Source: Garcia nutans (taxonomy: Eukaryota > Streptophyta > Magnoliopsida > Malpighiales > Euphorbiaceae). Taken from it: 64,000 nucleotides of DNA. The notes below the pieces were generated by a model. That model made no database searches. It saw nothing but the letters and a program-made list of their open reading frames with translations, and was not told the DNA's origin. The first letter of the stretch is position 1. Every line of letters begins with the position of its first letter. A program made the position numbers and the translations under genes. Below, piece by piece: positions 35,913-47,416 of this stretch. The stretch covers positions 52,537,501-52,601,500 of the forward strand of contig CANTUV010000026.1 of the NCBI GenBank assembly GCA_947685225.1. Reading direction: 5' to 3'.

Positions 35913-37361
35913 CTATTGGCCGATTTTAATATCGGTGTCTCGTGCTACACCATCAATTGGGAGACTCTTGGCATTGATCCCCTTGACGAAACCTCTTTCC
36001 TTGGTGAAGGGTAAGCCAATCTTATCCGCTAGCTCCTTGGCCATGTAGACTGTGTTGGCACCGGTATCCACCAAGGCTTGGACGGTCTTGCACTCAATAT
36101 CGGTCTCCACATACATTCGGCCTCGTGGTTGCTCTTCCACTTTGGCTTGAATTGCACTAAGTAAGTGCATTGAAGCAAGTCTTCGTTCTTCTTGCTTCTC
36201 CTCCTCTATGAATAAAGCAGCAATCTTCCCACGCTTAGGGCACTCAAAAGCCCGATGAGGCCCATTGCATAAGAAGCAAGCAATTTTGAATTTGGAAGCA
36301 TCATTCTTGTCTTCCATCTTCCCCTTACCTTTATCTCTAAAGGATTGGCCCTTCTTGGGAGATTTGTCCCTATCTCCCCCACCTTTTCCATTGTAGGTGG
36401 ACTTCTTGCCTTGCTCCTTGTTTGAATCCTTCCTTTTAAATTCGATCAAGGACTCAGCAGCGGCCATTGTGGTAGCTAGATCTTGGACTCCCCTCCTTTG
36501 GAGTTCAAGCTTAGCCCATCCAGTTAGGCCATCCATAAAGCTAAAGAGAGCATCCTCTTGCCCCATGTTTGGAATCTCCAGCAACAACTCGGAGAATTCC
36601 TTCACATATTCCCTTATATAGCCTTCCTTGTGTTGAAGGCGACGAAGCTTGGCCCTAGCTTCGTTTTGAGCATCCTCGGGGTAGAATTGCTTCTTGAGTT
36701 CCACCTTGAAGGCTTCCCAAGTGTCGATGGTGCAAAGACCCTTCTTCACATCATCACACCTTCTTCGCCACCATAACATGGCGATATCCCTTAAGTAGGG
36801 AGTGACGCTCTTCACCCGTTGAGAATCATCAAATATTCCTACCGCATCAAAGTAATTCTCAACACTCCAAAGAAAATTGTCAATTTCCCTTGCATTCCTC
36901 GCCCCATTATAGGCTTGAGGTCGGGGAACATCCACCTTGTGGGTAGGAGTGGCATGAGTAGCTCCACCTCCATTAGCTACGGCAGCCATGCATACACTAA
37001 GTTGAGTTTGGAGTTTCTCCATAATTTCTTCAAGGTTTGTAATTCTTACCTTGCAAGCATTCAACTCGTCATCCTTTGCAGCAACAGTGGCCTCCAAGGA
37101 TTGCATCTTCTTGGACATTATGTCTAAGGCCGTGTTTAAGGCACCTTGCATCTCCTCAAAGAGCTCATCCACCCCAATAGACTCTTGACCCTCGATGCGT
37201 TGGTCCATATCCTCGACTTTGTCACTTATCTCGGACATGGTGGCACTGAACCTTGCCAACCTGTCCTCCATGGCAGCAATGATGTCCCTCGACTTTGCCT
37301 TGCTGCCCCTCCCTCCTTGGGTGGTGTTGATAGCAACAGAAGGATTGGTAGCGTCCGCCAT
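35913..37361 (-). pseudogene. Ty3 gag and aspartic protease
   Basis: 482 codons from MADATNPSVA. An N-terminal coiled-coil-like stretch is followed by the retrotransposon gag core (RVKSVTPYLRDIAMLWWRRR, then EDAQNEARAKLRRLQH), a Lys/Gly-rich linker, a zinc knuckle (CFLCNGPHRAFEC) and the protease motif ALVDTGA. The frame is cut at 35913 by a TAG right after KIGQ, where related elements usually continue; a second stop follows in the same frame near 35788. Gag would form the particle; the protease would cut the polyprotein. In this copy the polyprotein cannot be made in one piece. Confidence 0.85.
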
Positions 37362-37390
37362 TCTCTTGTGTTGAAGTTTTACTTAACCTG

Positions 37391-37403
37391 TCTCTGATAC
37401 CAA
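37391..37403 (-). other. Ty3 primer-binding site (initiator tRNA-Met type)
   Basis: On the minus strand the 5' LTR is followed after two bases by TGGTATCAGAGA, complementary to the 3' end of plant initiator tRNA-Met, where minus-strand DNA synthesis would start. Confidence 0.85.
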
Positions 37404-37404
37404 C

Positions 37405-37870
37405 TGTCACGGGATTTCTTTCTCACAAGCTCAAACCCATGCGGCACTAGCAAACTTTGCCCAACACTTTAAAGAAAGCTAGTCAGCCTTACCCCAATAA
37501 GCGTAATGCGGAAGTTAAGCAAAGTAGCTTGATCACAAGAGAAGAAGAGAGAATTGGGAGAATGCTTGAATGCTTATATTACTTGAATTTCTTATGTTGT
37601 TACAACAAATGAATCCTACATCTATTTATACTACTCCACCTCCTCAATGGACGACTTAGATCAATTTGATCCAATGGTGGAGAATACTACTTCTAGAATT
37701 CTCTACACTAGTCTCGTATGTACAAGGAGATTCCTTATCTTTCTACATACTTCTACACTAGTTTATAAGTTTCTAGAGACTTCCATACATCTCTAGACTA
37801 TTATGGAAAATTCCGAGCATTTCTTTGGAGAACCTCGCATTCTAGGCAATATCACGAGCGAGTCGTGACA
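37405..37870 (-). repeat. 5' LTR of the Ty3 chromovirus
   Basis: 466 bp, with inverted ends TGTCAC...GTGACA. The primer-binding site lies directly inside it at about 37391-37403. Confidence 0.9.
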
Positions 37871-38199
37871 CATGGCATCCGGACTAAGAATCTGACATGG
37901 AGTGATAATAAGAAACAATGATGGTTGGGGAATTCATGGATCATTCCAGACTTTCACGCTTTTCCCATTGCCTATCTGCCATCAAAGCCCTTTCTTTAGA
38001 ACCTCTCGCCCAGCTAGAATACTTCTCCATGTGTAACTAGTAGCTGTACTCATGTTTGCATTTAGAAAATCAGTGTGCGGATAGTACTTGGCCTTTATAA
38101 TACAAGCTACAAAGGAATGGGATTGAGTTAGTAGACGCCACCCCTTCTTAACCAATAAAGCAATATTAAAATAATGGAAGTCACAGAAGCCCATATCTC
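37871..38199 (-). pseudogene. LINE ORF2 fragment between the two insertions
   Basis: The minus strand encodes GDMGFCDFHYFNIALLVKKGWRLL and YTWRSILAGREVLKKGL, a well-conserved segment of plant LINE ORF2 between reverse transcriptase and zf-RVT. It continues the LINE after the hAT element and before the Ty3 element. Confidence 0.85.
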
Positions 38200-38723
38200 C
38201 AGTGGCGGAACTAGACACTCACTAAAGGGGGGGGGGTAAATTTTTTACTATCAGCTGGTCATCGGAGACAGAGCTGGTGCATCGCCGGCGATTCCAACCG
38301 TCCCTGCCAGCAGTAGGCGATTTCTGTCTCTACCTTTCTCGATTTCTCCTTCGCTCGGGCCAACATCATTTAATGTTGCTGGCCCTTTATTTTTTTTTAA
38401 ATCTGTGATAAGTGAAATGACGTCGTTTCTCTTGAAACGATACCGTTTCACTTAATGAAAATTTTAAAAAAAATTAAGCCCCTGGCTGAAATGACCCCAT
38501 TTTAGCTAGGGGCAAAATAGTAATTACAGGCGTGAGAGATTGTCTTCAAGCTCTCATGCCTACGGCCTGTCTCTTGTGTTGCAGAGATCGGTGTTGGACC
38601 GAGCGACGAGCGGCGAGCCCCCTGTTCTCTCTGCAACATGACCAAGTTCCCCTACCTCAGCACTCACTACCGTCGGCGAGGAGGGGTCGTCAGCCCCCAC
38701 CCGACTCCCCAGGTCCACCACTG
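38200..38723. mobile_element. Non-autonomous hAT-like element, 524 bp, inserted in the LINE
   Basis: Left end CAGTGGCGGAACTAG, right end (reverse-complemented) CAGTGGTGGACC: short imperfect terminal inverted repeats. An 8-bp target duplication CATATCTC flanks it (38192-38199 and 38724-38731; a ninth base also matches). Removing the element and one copy restores the LINE frame across GDMGF. The interior is GC-richer than its surroundings at 38540-38720 and carries a G-run near the left end; no transposase is present. A Mutator-like origin is possible if the duplication is 9 bp. Confidence 0.8.
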
Positions 38724-38733
38724 CATATCTCCC

Positions 38734-40014
38734 TCATCTTTTGCCTTACAAAACTGCACCCAGCTACACAAATGCAGCTTTCTCTCGTCCTTTCTTTGCC
38801 CTCACCAAAATCCACTGATCATAGCTCGGAACTCATTGCAAACAGAGATCAGAAACAAGAAACACTGCATGACATATGTGCGAGCAACTGTTTTGATTAG
38901 AATCTCTCTACCAACGCAATATAAAAAATTTTCTTTCTAACCAGAGAGTTTATTGCACAATCTGTCATTGATTTTGCTAAAAAGAATCCGTTTAGACAGT
39001 CCAACTAGCGCAGGAAGTCTCAAATATATAGCATGATTATCCACAACTCGCATACCCAGAAAAAATGCAACATCGTTCCTCCTATCAATCCCAACATTAG
39101 GACTAAACCAAATTTTAAATCTTTAATTGCATATCAACATTAGGACTCAACCGAATTCGTACCTCTGTAGCAAATCTTTAATTGCTTGAGCAGTTTGTAA
39201 AGTAGCCCTGGAAAAAATAACACAGTCATCTTCAAACAGAAGGTGAGAAACAATGGAAGCAGTACGACAAACCTGAACACCATGCAATGAACCCAAACAT
39301 AAAGACTCGTGAACCAATTAACCCTTCCGTACACAAGAGAAAGAGATATGGAGAGAGGGGATCGCCTTGTCTTAGTCCACGGGTAGGAAGGAACTACTCG
39401 ATAGGAGACCCATTATTCAATACAGAATAAGATACTGAAGAAATAAACCGCATTACACAATTTATCCAACTTTGACTAAAAACCAACCTGATCATTACTG
39501 CTTGAAGAAAACACCACTCAACCCTGTCGTAAGCCTTAGCCATATCTAGCTTGAGAGACTTCAATTTTCTTCTACCAGCTCCACACAACTTCATATGATG
39601 AAATGTCTTAAAGGCTACTAGAATGTTGTCGGTGATAAAATGACCCGGGATGAAAGCACTCTGAGATCCATCCACAACATCACCCAGTAAAGTTTTCAAT
39701 CTATTTGCCAAAACCTTTGTGGCAAGTTTGCAAACAACATTACACAAGTTAGTTGGGCGATAATCTATAATTGATATAGGCTCCATAACCTTAGGGATTA
39801 GACAAATAAATGTATGATTAAAACCCTCTGGCATACTTCCCCCATTCAACACTGATAATACAACACGAGTCACCTCCTTCCCCACAATCGACCAGTATTT
39901 TTGAATAAACAATGGTGGTAAACCATCTGGACCTGGAGCTTCCGATAGATGCATCATTTGAAGGGCCTGAAATACTTCACTATCAGTGTACGATTGGTCA
40001 AGAACATCATTCAT
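38734..40014 (-). pseudogene. LINE reverse transcriptase domain
   Basis: The best frame (40014-39394) has APGPDGLPPLFIQKYW, HTFICLIPKV, DYRPTNLCNVVCKLATKVLANRL, QSAFIPGHFITDNIL and LDMAKAYDRVEW, the L1-clade reverse transcriptase core. The continuation to 38734 is in broken frames (LPALVGLSKRIL near 39010, GREILIKTVARTYVMQCF near 38880). Several stops make it inactive. Confidence 0.88.
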
Positions 40015-40439
40015 CTAGGTTGTGACCTTCCGGGGTACAAACAAGAGATCATTAGAATGAATAATGTTACTAGCAGAAGAAAGCAACTGTGAATAGAAAT
40101 CAATGATGTGCTCCTTTAATTCCTCATTTCTGAACTCCTACCCGAGGGATCTCGTAAAATAGTTTTTTGATTAATTTTCCTCCTAGAGGAAGCCACTACA
40201 TGAAAAAAACAAGTATTACGATCACCCTCCTAAAGCCATAAATCTCTATATCTTTAACGCCACATCATTTCTTCCTGCAAATATAACTCATGCAACTCAT
40301 GTTTCAGGTGACTTCTATGACTTAGAGCCAAGGGATCATCACTCGTATCAATAACCTCTAGCTTATGCAAGACAATCCTCCTTCTAGTTCCCAAATTTTT
40401 AAAATTGTCCTTCCTCCATGCACCCAGTTTTTTGATGCA

Positions 40440-41281
40440 GGATCAAACTCTTTCCTCCCAACTGGCATCACTCCCCGACCAACTCTCTCTAATCACCTCA
40501 ACACAAGAAGGATCCCTGGTCGACATTGATTCGAAATGGAAATGAGGGTGATGCTTGTACCCAGTAATACCCAGTAGATCCACACATATGGGTAAATGGT
40601 CAGACCCCGAATGCATAAGATGAGAGAGCACGTAACCCTGTATAATTGAAGCCAAGAAGCTATTGCCAACCCCCGATCCAAACATTCTTCCATAAAATCA
40701 GATCCTGTTCGACAATTATCCTATGTATACGGGTAACCTTTGAAACCTAAGTCCACCAAACCACATTCATCAATCACTGCCCGAAATGCATCCATCAAAT
40801 GATCAGGTCTGAGAGAAACCCCAACCTTCTCAGAATGACTTAAAATTTCATTAAAGTCCCCTAAGATAAGCCAAGGTAATTATGATTGCCTTCCTAAGTT
40901 ACACAATAACTCCTAGGATTTCTGCCTATCAATCTATGTCGCAAAAACATAAAACCCAGTAAATCGCCAAGGGGTACCTCCTGATAACAAAGTAACCTTA
41001 AAATCCACATGTTATGAAGTAAAACATAACGGAGATAAGTTAACTTGATCATTCCATAAACATGCAAGCCCGCCTCCATTATTCACACCTCGAACAACAA
41101 AACAATTAGCAAACCCCAGTCTATTCTTAACAAAAGATATTTTCTCTTCTGAAATTCTTGTCTCTATCAGAAAGAGAATATTGGGAGTATATGCCTGCAC
41201 AAGCCGGCGTAAACTTGCAACTGCCGAAGTATTCCCGAGACCCCGACAGTTGTAACTTATAAGCTTTATGGCTCTAGGCAA
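40440..41281 (-). pseudogene. LINE endonuclease domain
   Basis: From MPRAIKLISYNCRGLGNTS, the signature start of plant L1 ORF2 apurinic-type endonucleases (the Asn of SYNCRGLG sits in the active site), through IETRIS (catalytic Glu) to a GSDHLPI segment near 40600 containing the catalytic Asp-His pair. Frames change several times. This nuclease would nick target DNA to prime reverse transcription. Confidence 0.83.
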
Positions 41282-41702
41282 TCGTGGCTAAAACCAACGG
41301 TCGCCTCTGGAATAAAATTTGAAACAAACTCTTGTCCCCCTCCTCTACTCTTTTTGGTTACAATACTATCATCCATATCAACATCATCCCTAGTAGCTCA
41401 CTTGGAACAAACAGTTGTAACCATCATAGTATTATTATAGCCCAGCCTTTTAATTTGTTCTACTGTCTTCCACATTCTGGTCAGTGTACTTACAGTTGCA
41501 TTCAGGTTAGAACTAACCTCCTATACATGCCCATCTACGTGAACAGTATCATGCACTAGTGCATTGAGCTCGCTAGTGTCCCTATGTTCCTCAACCGTAG
41601 CCATAACTTCCTTCCCATCCCGTTTCTTAACTTCATTATTAAGATTGCTCAAAATATCCCCCAAAGATCTGGCACATCCTTCCTTCTACCTGCCCTCCTC
41701 GC

Positions 41703-42538
41703 TCACCTTGTCATTTTGTTCTTGTCCAGCCTGCATTTTTTATAGGGATAAAGCAGCCAATAAAACATGTTCCTTTTCCTTTTAGCAACATTACGCAATT
41801 GAAAGTGTTTCCTTGGAGATGCCCTTAACCAGTCACCATATTGACCCGTTAAATCATCCGTTCGATCGCACTTAGTGATCGTGTGTCCTATAAAATCGCA
41901 CTTGAAGCAGAAACAAGGCAATCTTTCATACTTTAAACGGATCCATACCACATTCTCATCCCTAAAATTCAGAAGGACACCTCTGCGCAATCTTTTTGTC
42001 ACCGATATGCAACCTTAAAACGCAAGTAAGGTTGCCACCCCAACCGATCACCTTCATCCATTTCTATCAATTCTCCTATCATTCCCGCCATAATCTTAGT
42101 TGTTTCAACTGATAACCACTTAAACTGAATATCATAAGCACGCACCCAAAAGGAAACCATGTCCAGATTAACTGTTGATGTAGTGTCATCCTCTTTCATC
42201 TCCTTTAATATGAGCAACTGATCATCAAAACACCATGGTCCCACCTTCAACACTCTTCTTTTGTCTGCCTTGATAAAAAATTGGAAAACAAAAAGGTTAT
42301 TGTCCAATTGATGGAAACAAAATCCCTTTTACAATTTCCAACTACATAACATGGTGCTGTGAAAGGCCAGGATATTAAAATCCTTTTTTGTTAATAATCG
42401 CCCAATTAAGCACAAGGAGATTCTTAATTGTTGTTTGGCCTTTTGCGTGATATCCACTGGTAGCTCCACAATTTGAGTCTCCTCATCTGTCAGACGTAGC
42501 CTAGAAAGTAAGTCATCTACCAGGCCATGTTTTGTCAT
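41703..42538 (-). pseudogene. LINE ORF1: DUF4283-like domain and zinc knuckle
   Basis: Three successive minus-strand frames (42538-42329, 42307-41999, 42002-41703) carry a plant LINE ORF1: a DUF4283-type nucleic-acid-binding part (FQFFIKADKRRVLKVGPWCFD, MVSFWVRAYDI) and a CCHC knuckle (CFKCDFIGHTITKC). Two frameshifts break it. The ATG at 42538 is about 110 bp from the element's 5' end. Confidence 0.82.
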
Positions 42539-42668
42539 CGTGCCATCAAAACCTTAAAACACAAAGCTAGTACTTTAGGGAGTGTAGGAACCCTAATTCA
42601 GAGAATCAGGGAGAGAGAAACCCCTACCTAAGAGGGGAGTTTTTTTAATTAAAAAAAAAACAAAAGTC

Positions 42669-43453
42669 TAATTCAATTTTAAAAGAGAAAATTGAGGAGA
42701 TTTTGAACAAAAAAATAACCATAAGTTTCTAAAGCGACTAGATTCAAGAACAATGAATTGAATTTAGGATAAATTCAGGAACAATGAATTTAATTTAGCC
42801 TTCAATTTCTCAATAACTTAAAAAGTGACCTTATAATTTAATCTTCACAGTTTCGTATATTAAATCAACATTCTTGTTTTAATTAAACCAAATTATTTAT
42901 GTAACCATGATAACCAAATTTATAAAAATATGATTTAATCTCAAAATTCAAACCCCAGCCAGGCAAATTAAAATGAAAATGAGCTAATAATATTTTACCT
43001 AATTCATGTTTCTGATCATATATACCAGAAGAGTCCGATAGTCAAAATAATAAACTAGTGTAATTGTTATCACAGTGTATTATTTGAATTATTGAAGGAA
43101 TTATAAATAATTAAAAGCCTGATAATCCAAATATTATACATTTGAAAGATTAATTTTTTTAAGCAATAATTTTTTAAAAAATTTAAATGATGATAATGAA
43201 GTGATTATAATTTATTTAATCACTCATAATAATAAAAAAAATTATTAATTTATTTTTGGGAAACAACGAGGAAAAAAAAAGCACTTTTTCAGATTCAAAT
43301 TTGCATTTTTAGGACATTTAAGAATTTTCTACCACAACTCAACATGTAAATTACATTTGGGTACACAAACTGAAAGTTGTAATTCCATTTATATAATATT
43401 GAAATATTATTAGCCTGCAGCACTAAGTACAAATATATAGGAATCACATCTCC
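42669..43453. other. AT-rich intergenic DNA
   Basis: No gene seen. The right end is probably the 3' untranslated region of the minus-strand membrane-protein gene. Confidence 0.6.
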
Positions 43454-44718
43454 TCATGATTTCCCTTTAACTGACATGACAATAGCCGAAACAGTGATTA
43501 CAATTGCCTGCACAAGAGAAACAATTCTTATTGTCGGTGGCCAAAATAATAAACTCATTTTTTTTTTATATAACTTACACTTTAAAAAAATAAATTCAAT
43601 TTCTAAATTTATTTATTTATTTATCTGAATCATGTATGTGCTTCTTAATCAATATTTTCAAGGGCAATTGTTAAAAGAATTTACTAGAAAATACATAACG
43701 AAATACCCTATTAAGAAGGATTTGTAATGTTTCAAAGTAGTATTGGTACAAAAATTTTAAAAAACTTCAAATTTTTTTAAAATTAATAATATTATAAAAT
43801 GACTTAAGAAAGAGAGATTTTATGAATTTCAATATTATTAGATTCAATTTAATTTTTAAAAAAAAGGAAGTGAAACAGAAGCTATTAAGGATAGAAGAAA
43901 AATACTTACGAAAATGGTGCATGCAATATATCCAGCTCTTTCACGGGGATCTATCTTGGAACAAATTAGAATAAAAGTCCCAACATACCAAGGGATCCCA
44001 CAAAGAAACCACCCGATTATAAACCTTCATATATATATATAACAAAACAATGTCAAAATATATTAATAATTAATTAAAATTTGCATAAGATTCCATAATT
44101 AATAATTATAGCCAATAAGAAATAAAATTATTGAAATAAAAAATGAATGGTCGCAAGTAAATTAAAAATATAACTGAAAAAATGAAATTTATGATAACTA
44201 TATATTCACTGATAATTATTGAAAAAGCTTAGATGAATTTGTTGGTTAAGTTTGAACAAATATGCATTAGTGATTAACTTACAAGAACCAACCAACACCA
44301 ATACCACAACATGGAAGAGTTGGAGGCCCTGGTTCATAAACAGGAGGAACTGGATAACCTGAAAATAGATATACGATAATGTAACTTAATTTTCCTTTAA
44401 AAAAATTATTATTTACTTTCAGTTATTGTTGGTGAGGGAAAAATGTAAATTAGAAAAAAATCCAAAACCACGCTATAAAAATGATCATAAAATTAACAAC
44501 AAATTAAATCTTCATATCTTAAAAATAAATAAAATGTATGATATAACGATACCTGGGACGGTTGTTTCAGAAGAATTTACATATACAATATTGGCATTAA
44601 CGACGGATGTAGGCGGTGGAGCAGAAGGATTGTTCATAACTAATGGGTGCTGTGGCGGAGGATGTTGATGCACCTCTGCTACTACTACTTCTATATTGTT
44701 TCTCTCTTCCAAGCCCAT
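43454..44718 (-). CDS. Small membrane protein of the plant '60S ribosomal protein L18a-like' family
   Basis: Exons 44553-44718, 44283-44358, 43910-44024 and 43454-43507 join to 136 codons plus stop. The N-terminal half is Pro/His-rich and likely disordered (HQHPPPQHP). It is followed by YEPGPPTLPCCGIGVGWFL and two hydrophobic spans: about residues 80-105 (FIIGWFLCGIPWYVGTFILIC) and 114-131 (YIACTIFAIVITVSAIVMS). The conserved LPCCGxGxGWFLF and GxPWYVG block marks the plant family usually labelled L18a-like, although it is a membrane protein and unlikely to be part of the ribosome. Function unknown. All introns are GT-AG and the frame is intact. Confidence 0.85.
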
Positions 44719-47206
44719 TATTATTATTATTTTGGTTAATTCTTGTATGAGCTTAATTTATAGCTGGTTAAATTAATTAGGTGTTCATGGTTTGTTTCTT
44801 TGCAGAAATTTATAGCTCATAAGCAGACTGCAATTATGTACATTGCAATTGTGAATATCGATCGATGATGGTGACTTGTTGTTTTTGCAGGCTTCAACTG
44901 TAAATTAATTGTTATTATCACACATTCACAATACGCCCTTCATCTTGGAGATGGTGACCTTCCTTCTTATTATTAGATATTCAATCATAGCCGGCATGGC
45001 AAAATAGCCAAAAACGCCTTTTTCTTCTCATTTTTGATATTTTAATTTTTATATCTGAATAATCATATGACAAAATAATTATTGTAAATATTAGCTTTCA
45101 GCAAGTAACTTTTCTTTACTTCTGCCACTCTTAACTAAATTGATAAAAAATAAATTATATTATAATAATCTTCATTATTCCTTGAATTAAAATATAAAAA
45201 TATTTGTTATAACTTGATGGGTATAAAATATCTAATGTGTTATCTAAAATATATATTACATTAGTAACTTAATTATTGGGTGTTGATATTTGTTTACGTA
45301 AAATAATATAATTTCAATCTCAGTATTTTAATGATTCAATTAATTATTTTTTTATGAATTAAAAAATAGATGAAGAAATAAAATAGAAACATGCAAGTGC
45401 TAATTAAGTGAACAAAACAACAATTTTCTGTAGCCCATTAAACCATCTTAATGGAATTTTGAAAAATATACACATGTAGCTGAAATTCAACTCAGATTTT
45501 CAATTATTTTCTGATTGAATTCTCAATTATTACTTCAATCAATTCTTAATTATTCTTAATTACCTGACACAATAATAAAGATATTTAATATTTATAAATA
45601 ATTCCAGTAATAATAATGAAATTAACTCTTTCATATGCTTAATTGATGCTTTAGTCTATTATTAATAAAATGCTCTTGAATTTTTCTATATGCAGAGGAC
45701 GTAATTGACTTACAGCATCTCTCCCCTATTCAGAGCGCAAATTGTCTCCAGAGAAGACAAGTGGTTCATGTGGGCATTTTATTCTTTTACAATATATATA
45801 GCTTAATTGGCAAAGCTCTTCCAACATTAATGATTATATGACAATGTAAATTTTTTCTCAATTTAAATCAAGACTTCCTTTTTTTTTATGGTAATTTAAA
45901 TCAAGACTCTACCATATACTATATTATATCTTACTTATAATTTATAGTACAAAGTTAAGTGAGCACGTTTTCTCATCAACATATTTACAGCATTGCATGA
46001 GTTGAAAATTTTGAATAATTTGAAGGGGCAATTAGCATGTGGCTTCTTTATCCGTTTCAAACAATAATATTAATCTATAACACTATCAATTTTCATATTT
46101 AACATGGTATAACTTTAAATAGATAATTTAATTAAATTTTATATAATTTTATTTAAAATAAATTTTAAATTAAAAATTTATTTATTTTTTTAAATATACC
46201 CTTGTTAGATAAAATTATATTTAAAGCTTATGCTCAAATAATATCAAAAGAAATTTTTTTCTTAGGTTTATTGCTATAAATTGATAATAATGTATTTCTC
46301 GATTAAATAATTATTGTATATAAATATTTTATTTTTTAATATTAAAAAATATATATTTTTAGTTTAGATGAATTTAAATGATTGAAACTATTATAATTTA
46401 TCTGTAATAATTTTTATTTAGAATAATATTTTTTTAACATAATTTTAAATAAAAATATTCAGATTTAAAAATTTTTATTTATTAGACTATTATTTATATT
46501 TATAGAAATATTTTTATTTTGATAATAAATTTTACAAAAGTATTTATATATATAATGAGTAATTCTTTTTAATTTTAAATAATTATTAAATATAAAAATT
46601 TAATAAAATATTAAAATAAAATTATACCTATTGATTGGCTTTAAAAAATAAAAAATCAATGACATAATTTTATTAAAAATTAATTTTAAAATTTTAAAAT
46701 AATAAATTTTATGGAATTAATATAGTGATAAAGTGAAAAAATTTAAAAAGTATAGTAAAAGGAAGAAATATAAGTTTATTAAGGGTAATTTTATAAAAAA
46801 ATTGAGTTTATTAATTTATAAAATTTATTTATAAATTTTATCTATTTTAGTAAAATTTTATTTATATTAATTAAATTTTATGAATTTAAATTAATAGCAT
46901 TAGAATGTATAAAATATTTTATTTTAAATATGTAATTTTCACCTAAATTATAAAAGTAATTATGATTGGGCAATATAAAATATTAATATTATAAATTAAA
47001 AAAAGTATTATAAATTAACAAAAAAAAAATACAAAGCTAAAAATTAGCTGAGATCTAAAGGTTGAAATTAACTGCTGTTGGTGACTTGGTGGCGGGCGAC
47101 TAGGGTAAATAGACTTTCCATATTAGAGTCTGCCAGCAGAGAATAAATGAGGGATGACGAAGAAGAGCAGAGCACAACAACAACTGCTGCTGCTCAAGGC
47201 AGAGAT
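44719..47206. other. AT-rich intergenic DNA between divergent genes
   Basis: About 2.5 kb, very AT-rich (especially 46100-47040), with no supported gene. The outer ends must hold the promoters of the two divergent genes. A poly-Gln-like CAACAACAACTGCTGCTGC tract near 47177-47195 belongs to the leader of the uncoupling-protein gene. Confidence 0.6.
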
Positions 47207-47265
47207 AGAGAAAAAGTGAGGAGTGGCCACTGGGCAACCCAGTAGTGGCCACTCCTCACTTTTCT
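47207..47265. repeat. Near-perfect inverted repeat (hairpin) upstream of the uncoupling-protein ATG
   Basis: The arm GAAAAAGTGAGGAGTGGCC returns as GGCCACTCCTCACTTTTC, separated by a few bases that themselves pair (ACTGGG / CCCAGT). The stem is over 20 bp with one extra A on one side and a 3-nt offset near the loop. It lies about 150 bp before the start codon, probably in the transcribed leader or right at the transcription start. Confidence 0.85.
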
Positions 47266-47416
47266 CGAGATTCCATTTTCACCAATCCCATTTTCTTCCC
47301 TTTCTCTTTTCTGTCTTTTTTCTAACCAACAACTCTGTAATCTCTCCTTGTACTTCACTCTCTCCCTTATCAGGTTTTCTTGTAAGTCGATTTTTTCTCT
47401 TGTTTAATTAATAAAC

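Larger units (their letters stand above)
32383..37870 (-). mobile_element. Ty3 chromovirus LTR retrotransposon inserted in the LINE
   Basis: It has paired LTRs at 32383-32799 (3') and 37405-37870 (5'), gag-protease (37361-35913), reverse transcriptase/RNase H (35638-34361) and integrase plus chromodomain (34364-32751), all on the minus strand. The 5' LTR starts TGTCACGACTCG and the outer end reads GTGACA; a tRNA-Met-type primer site TGGTATCAGAGA follows it. The flanks CCATG and CATGG give a short target duplication (4 bp aligned). The LTRs differ at roughly a dozen sites over 415 bp by eye, so insertion was fairly recent. Integrase motifs and the C-terminal chromodomain put it in the chromoviruses, perhaps Galadriel-like. 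Stops, a frameshift and a damaged catalytic box make it non-autonomous. Confidence 0.92.
31142..42650 (-). mobile_element. Near full-length L1-type LINE (non-LTR retrotransposon), with two nested insertions
   Basis: On the minus strand, from 42650 to 31142, the parts occur in the order expected of a plant L1 LINE: ORF1 with a DUF4283-like region and CCHC knuckle (42538-41703), apurinic-type endonuclease (41281-about 40440), reverse transcriptase (about 40014-39394 and on to 38734), a linker to 37871, zf-RVT region (about 32382-31900), RNase H (31881-31249), and a poly(A) tail seen as the T-run at 31142-31153. Probable target duplication: AAAAAAAAACAAGTC (31127-31141) and AAAAAAAAAACAAAAGTC (42651-42668). 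Numerous stops and frameshifts make it inactive. It is split by a Ty3 element at 32383-37870 and a hAT element at 38200-38723. Confidence 0.85.

Noticed and set aside
36397..37397. Plus-strand open frames of 72-102 codons
   Set aside because: Antisense shadows of Ty3 gag.
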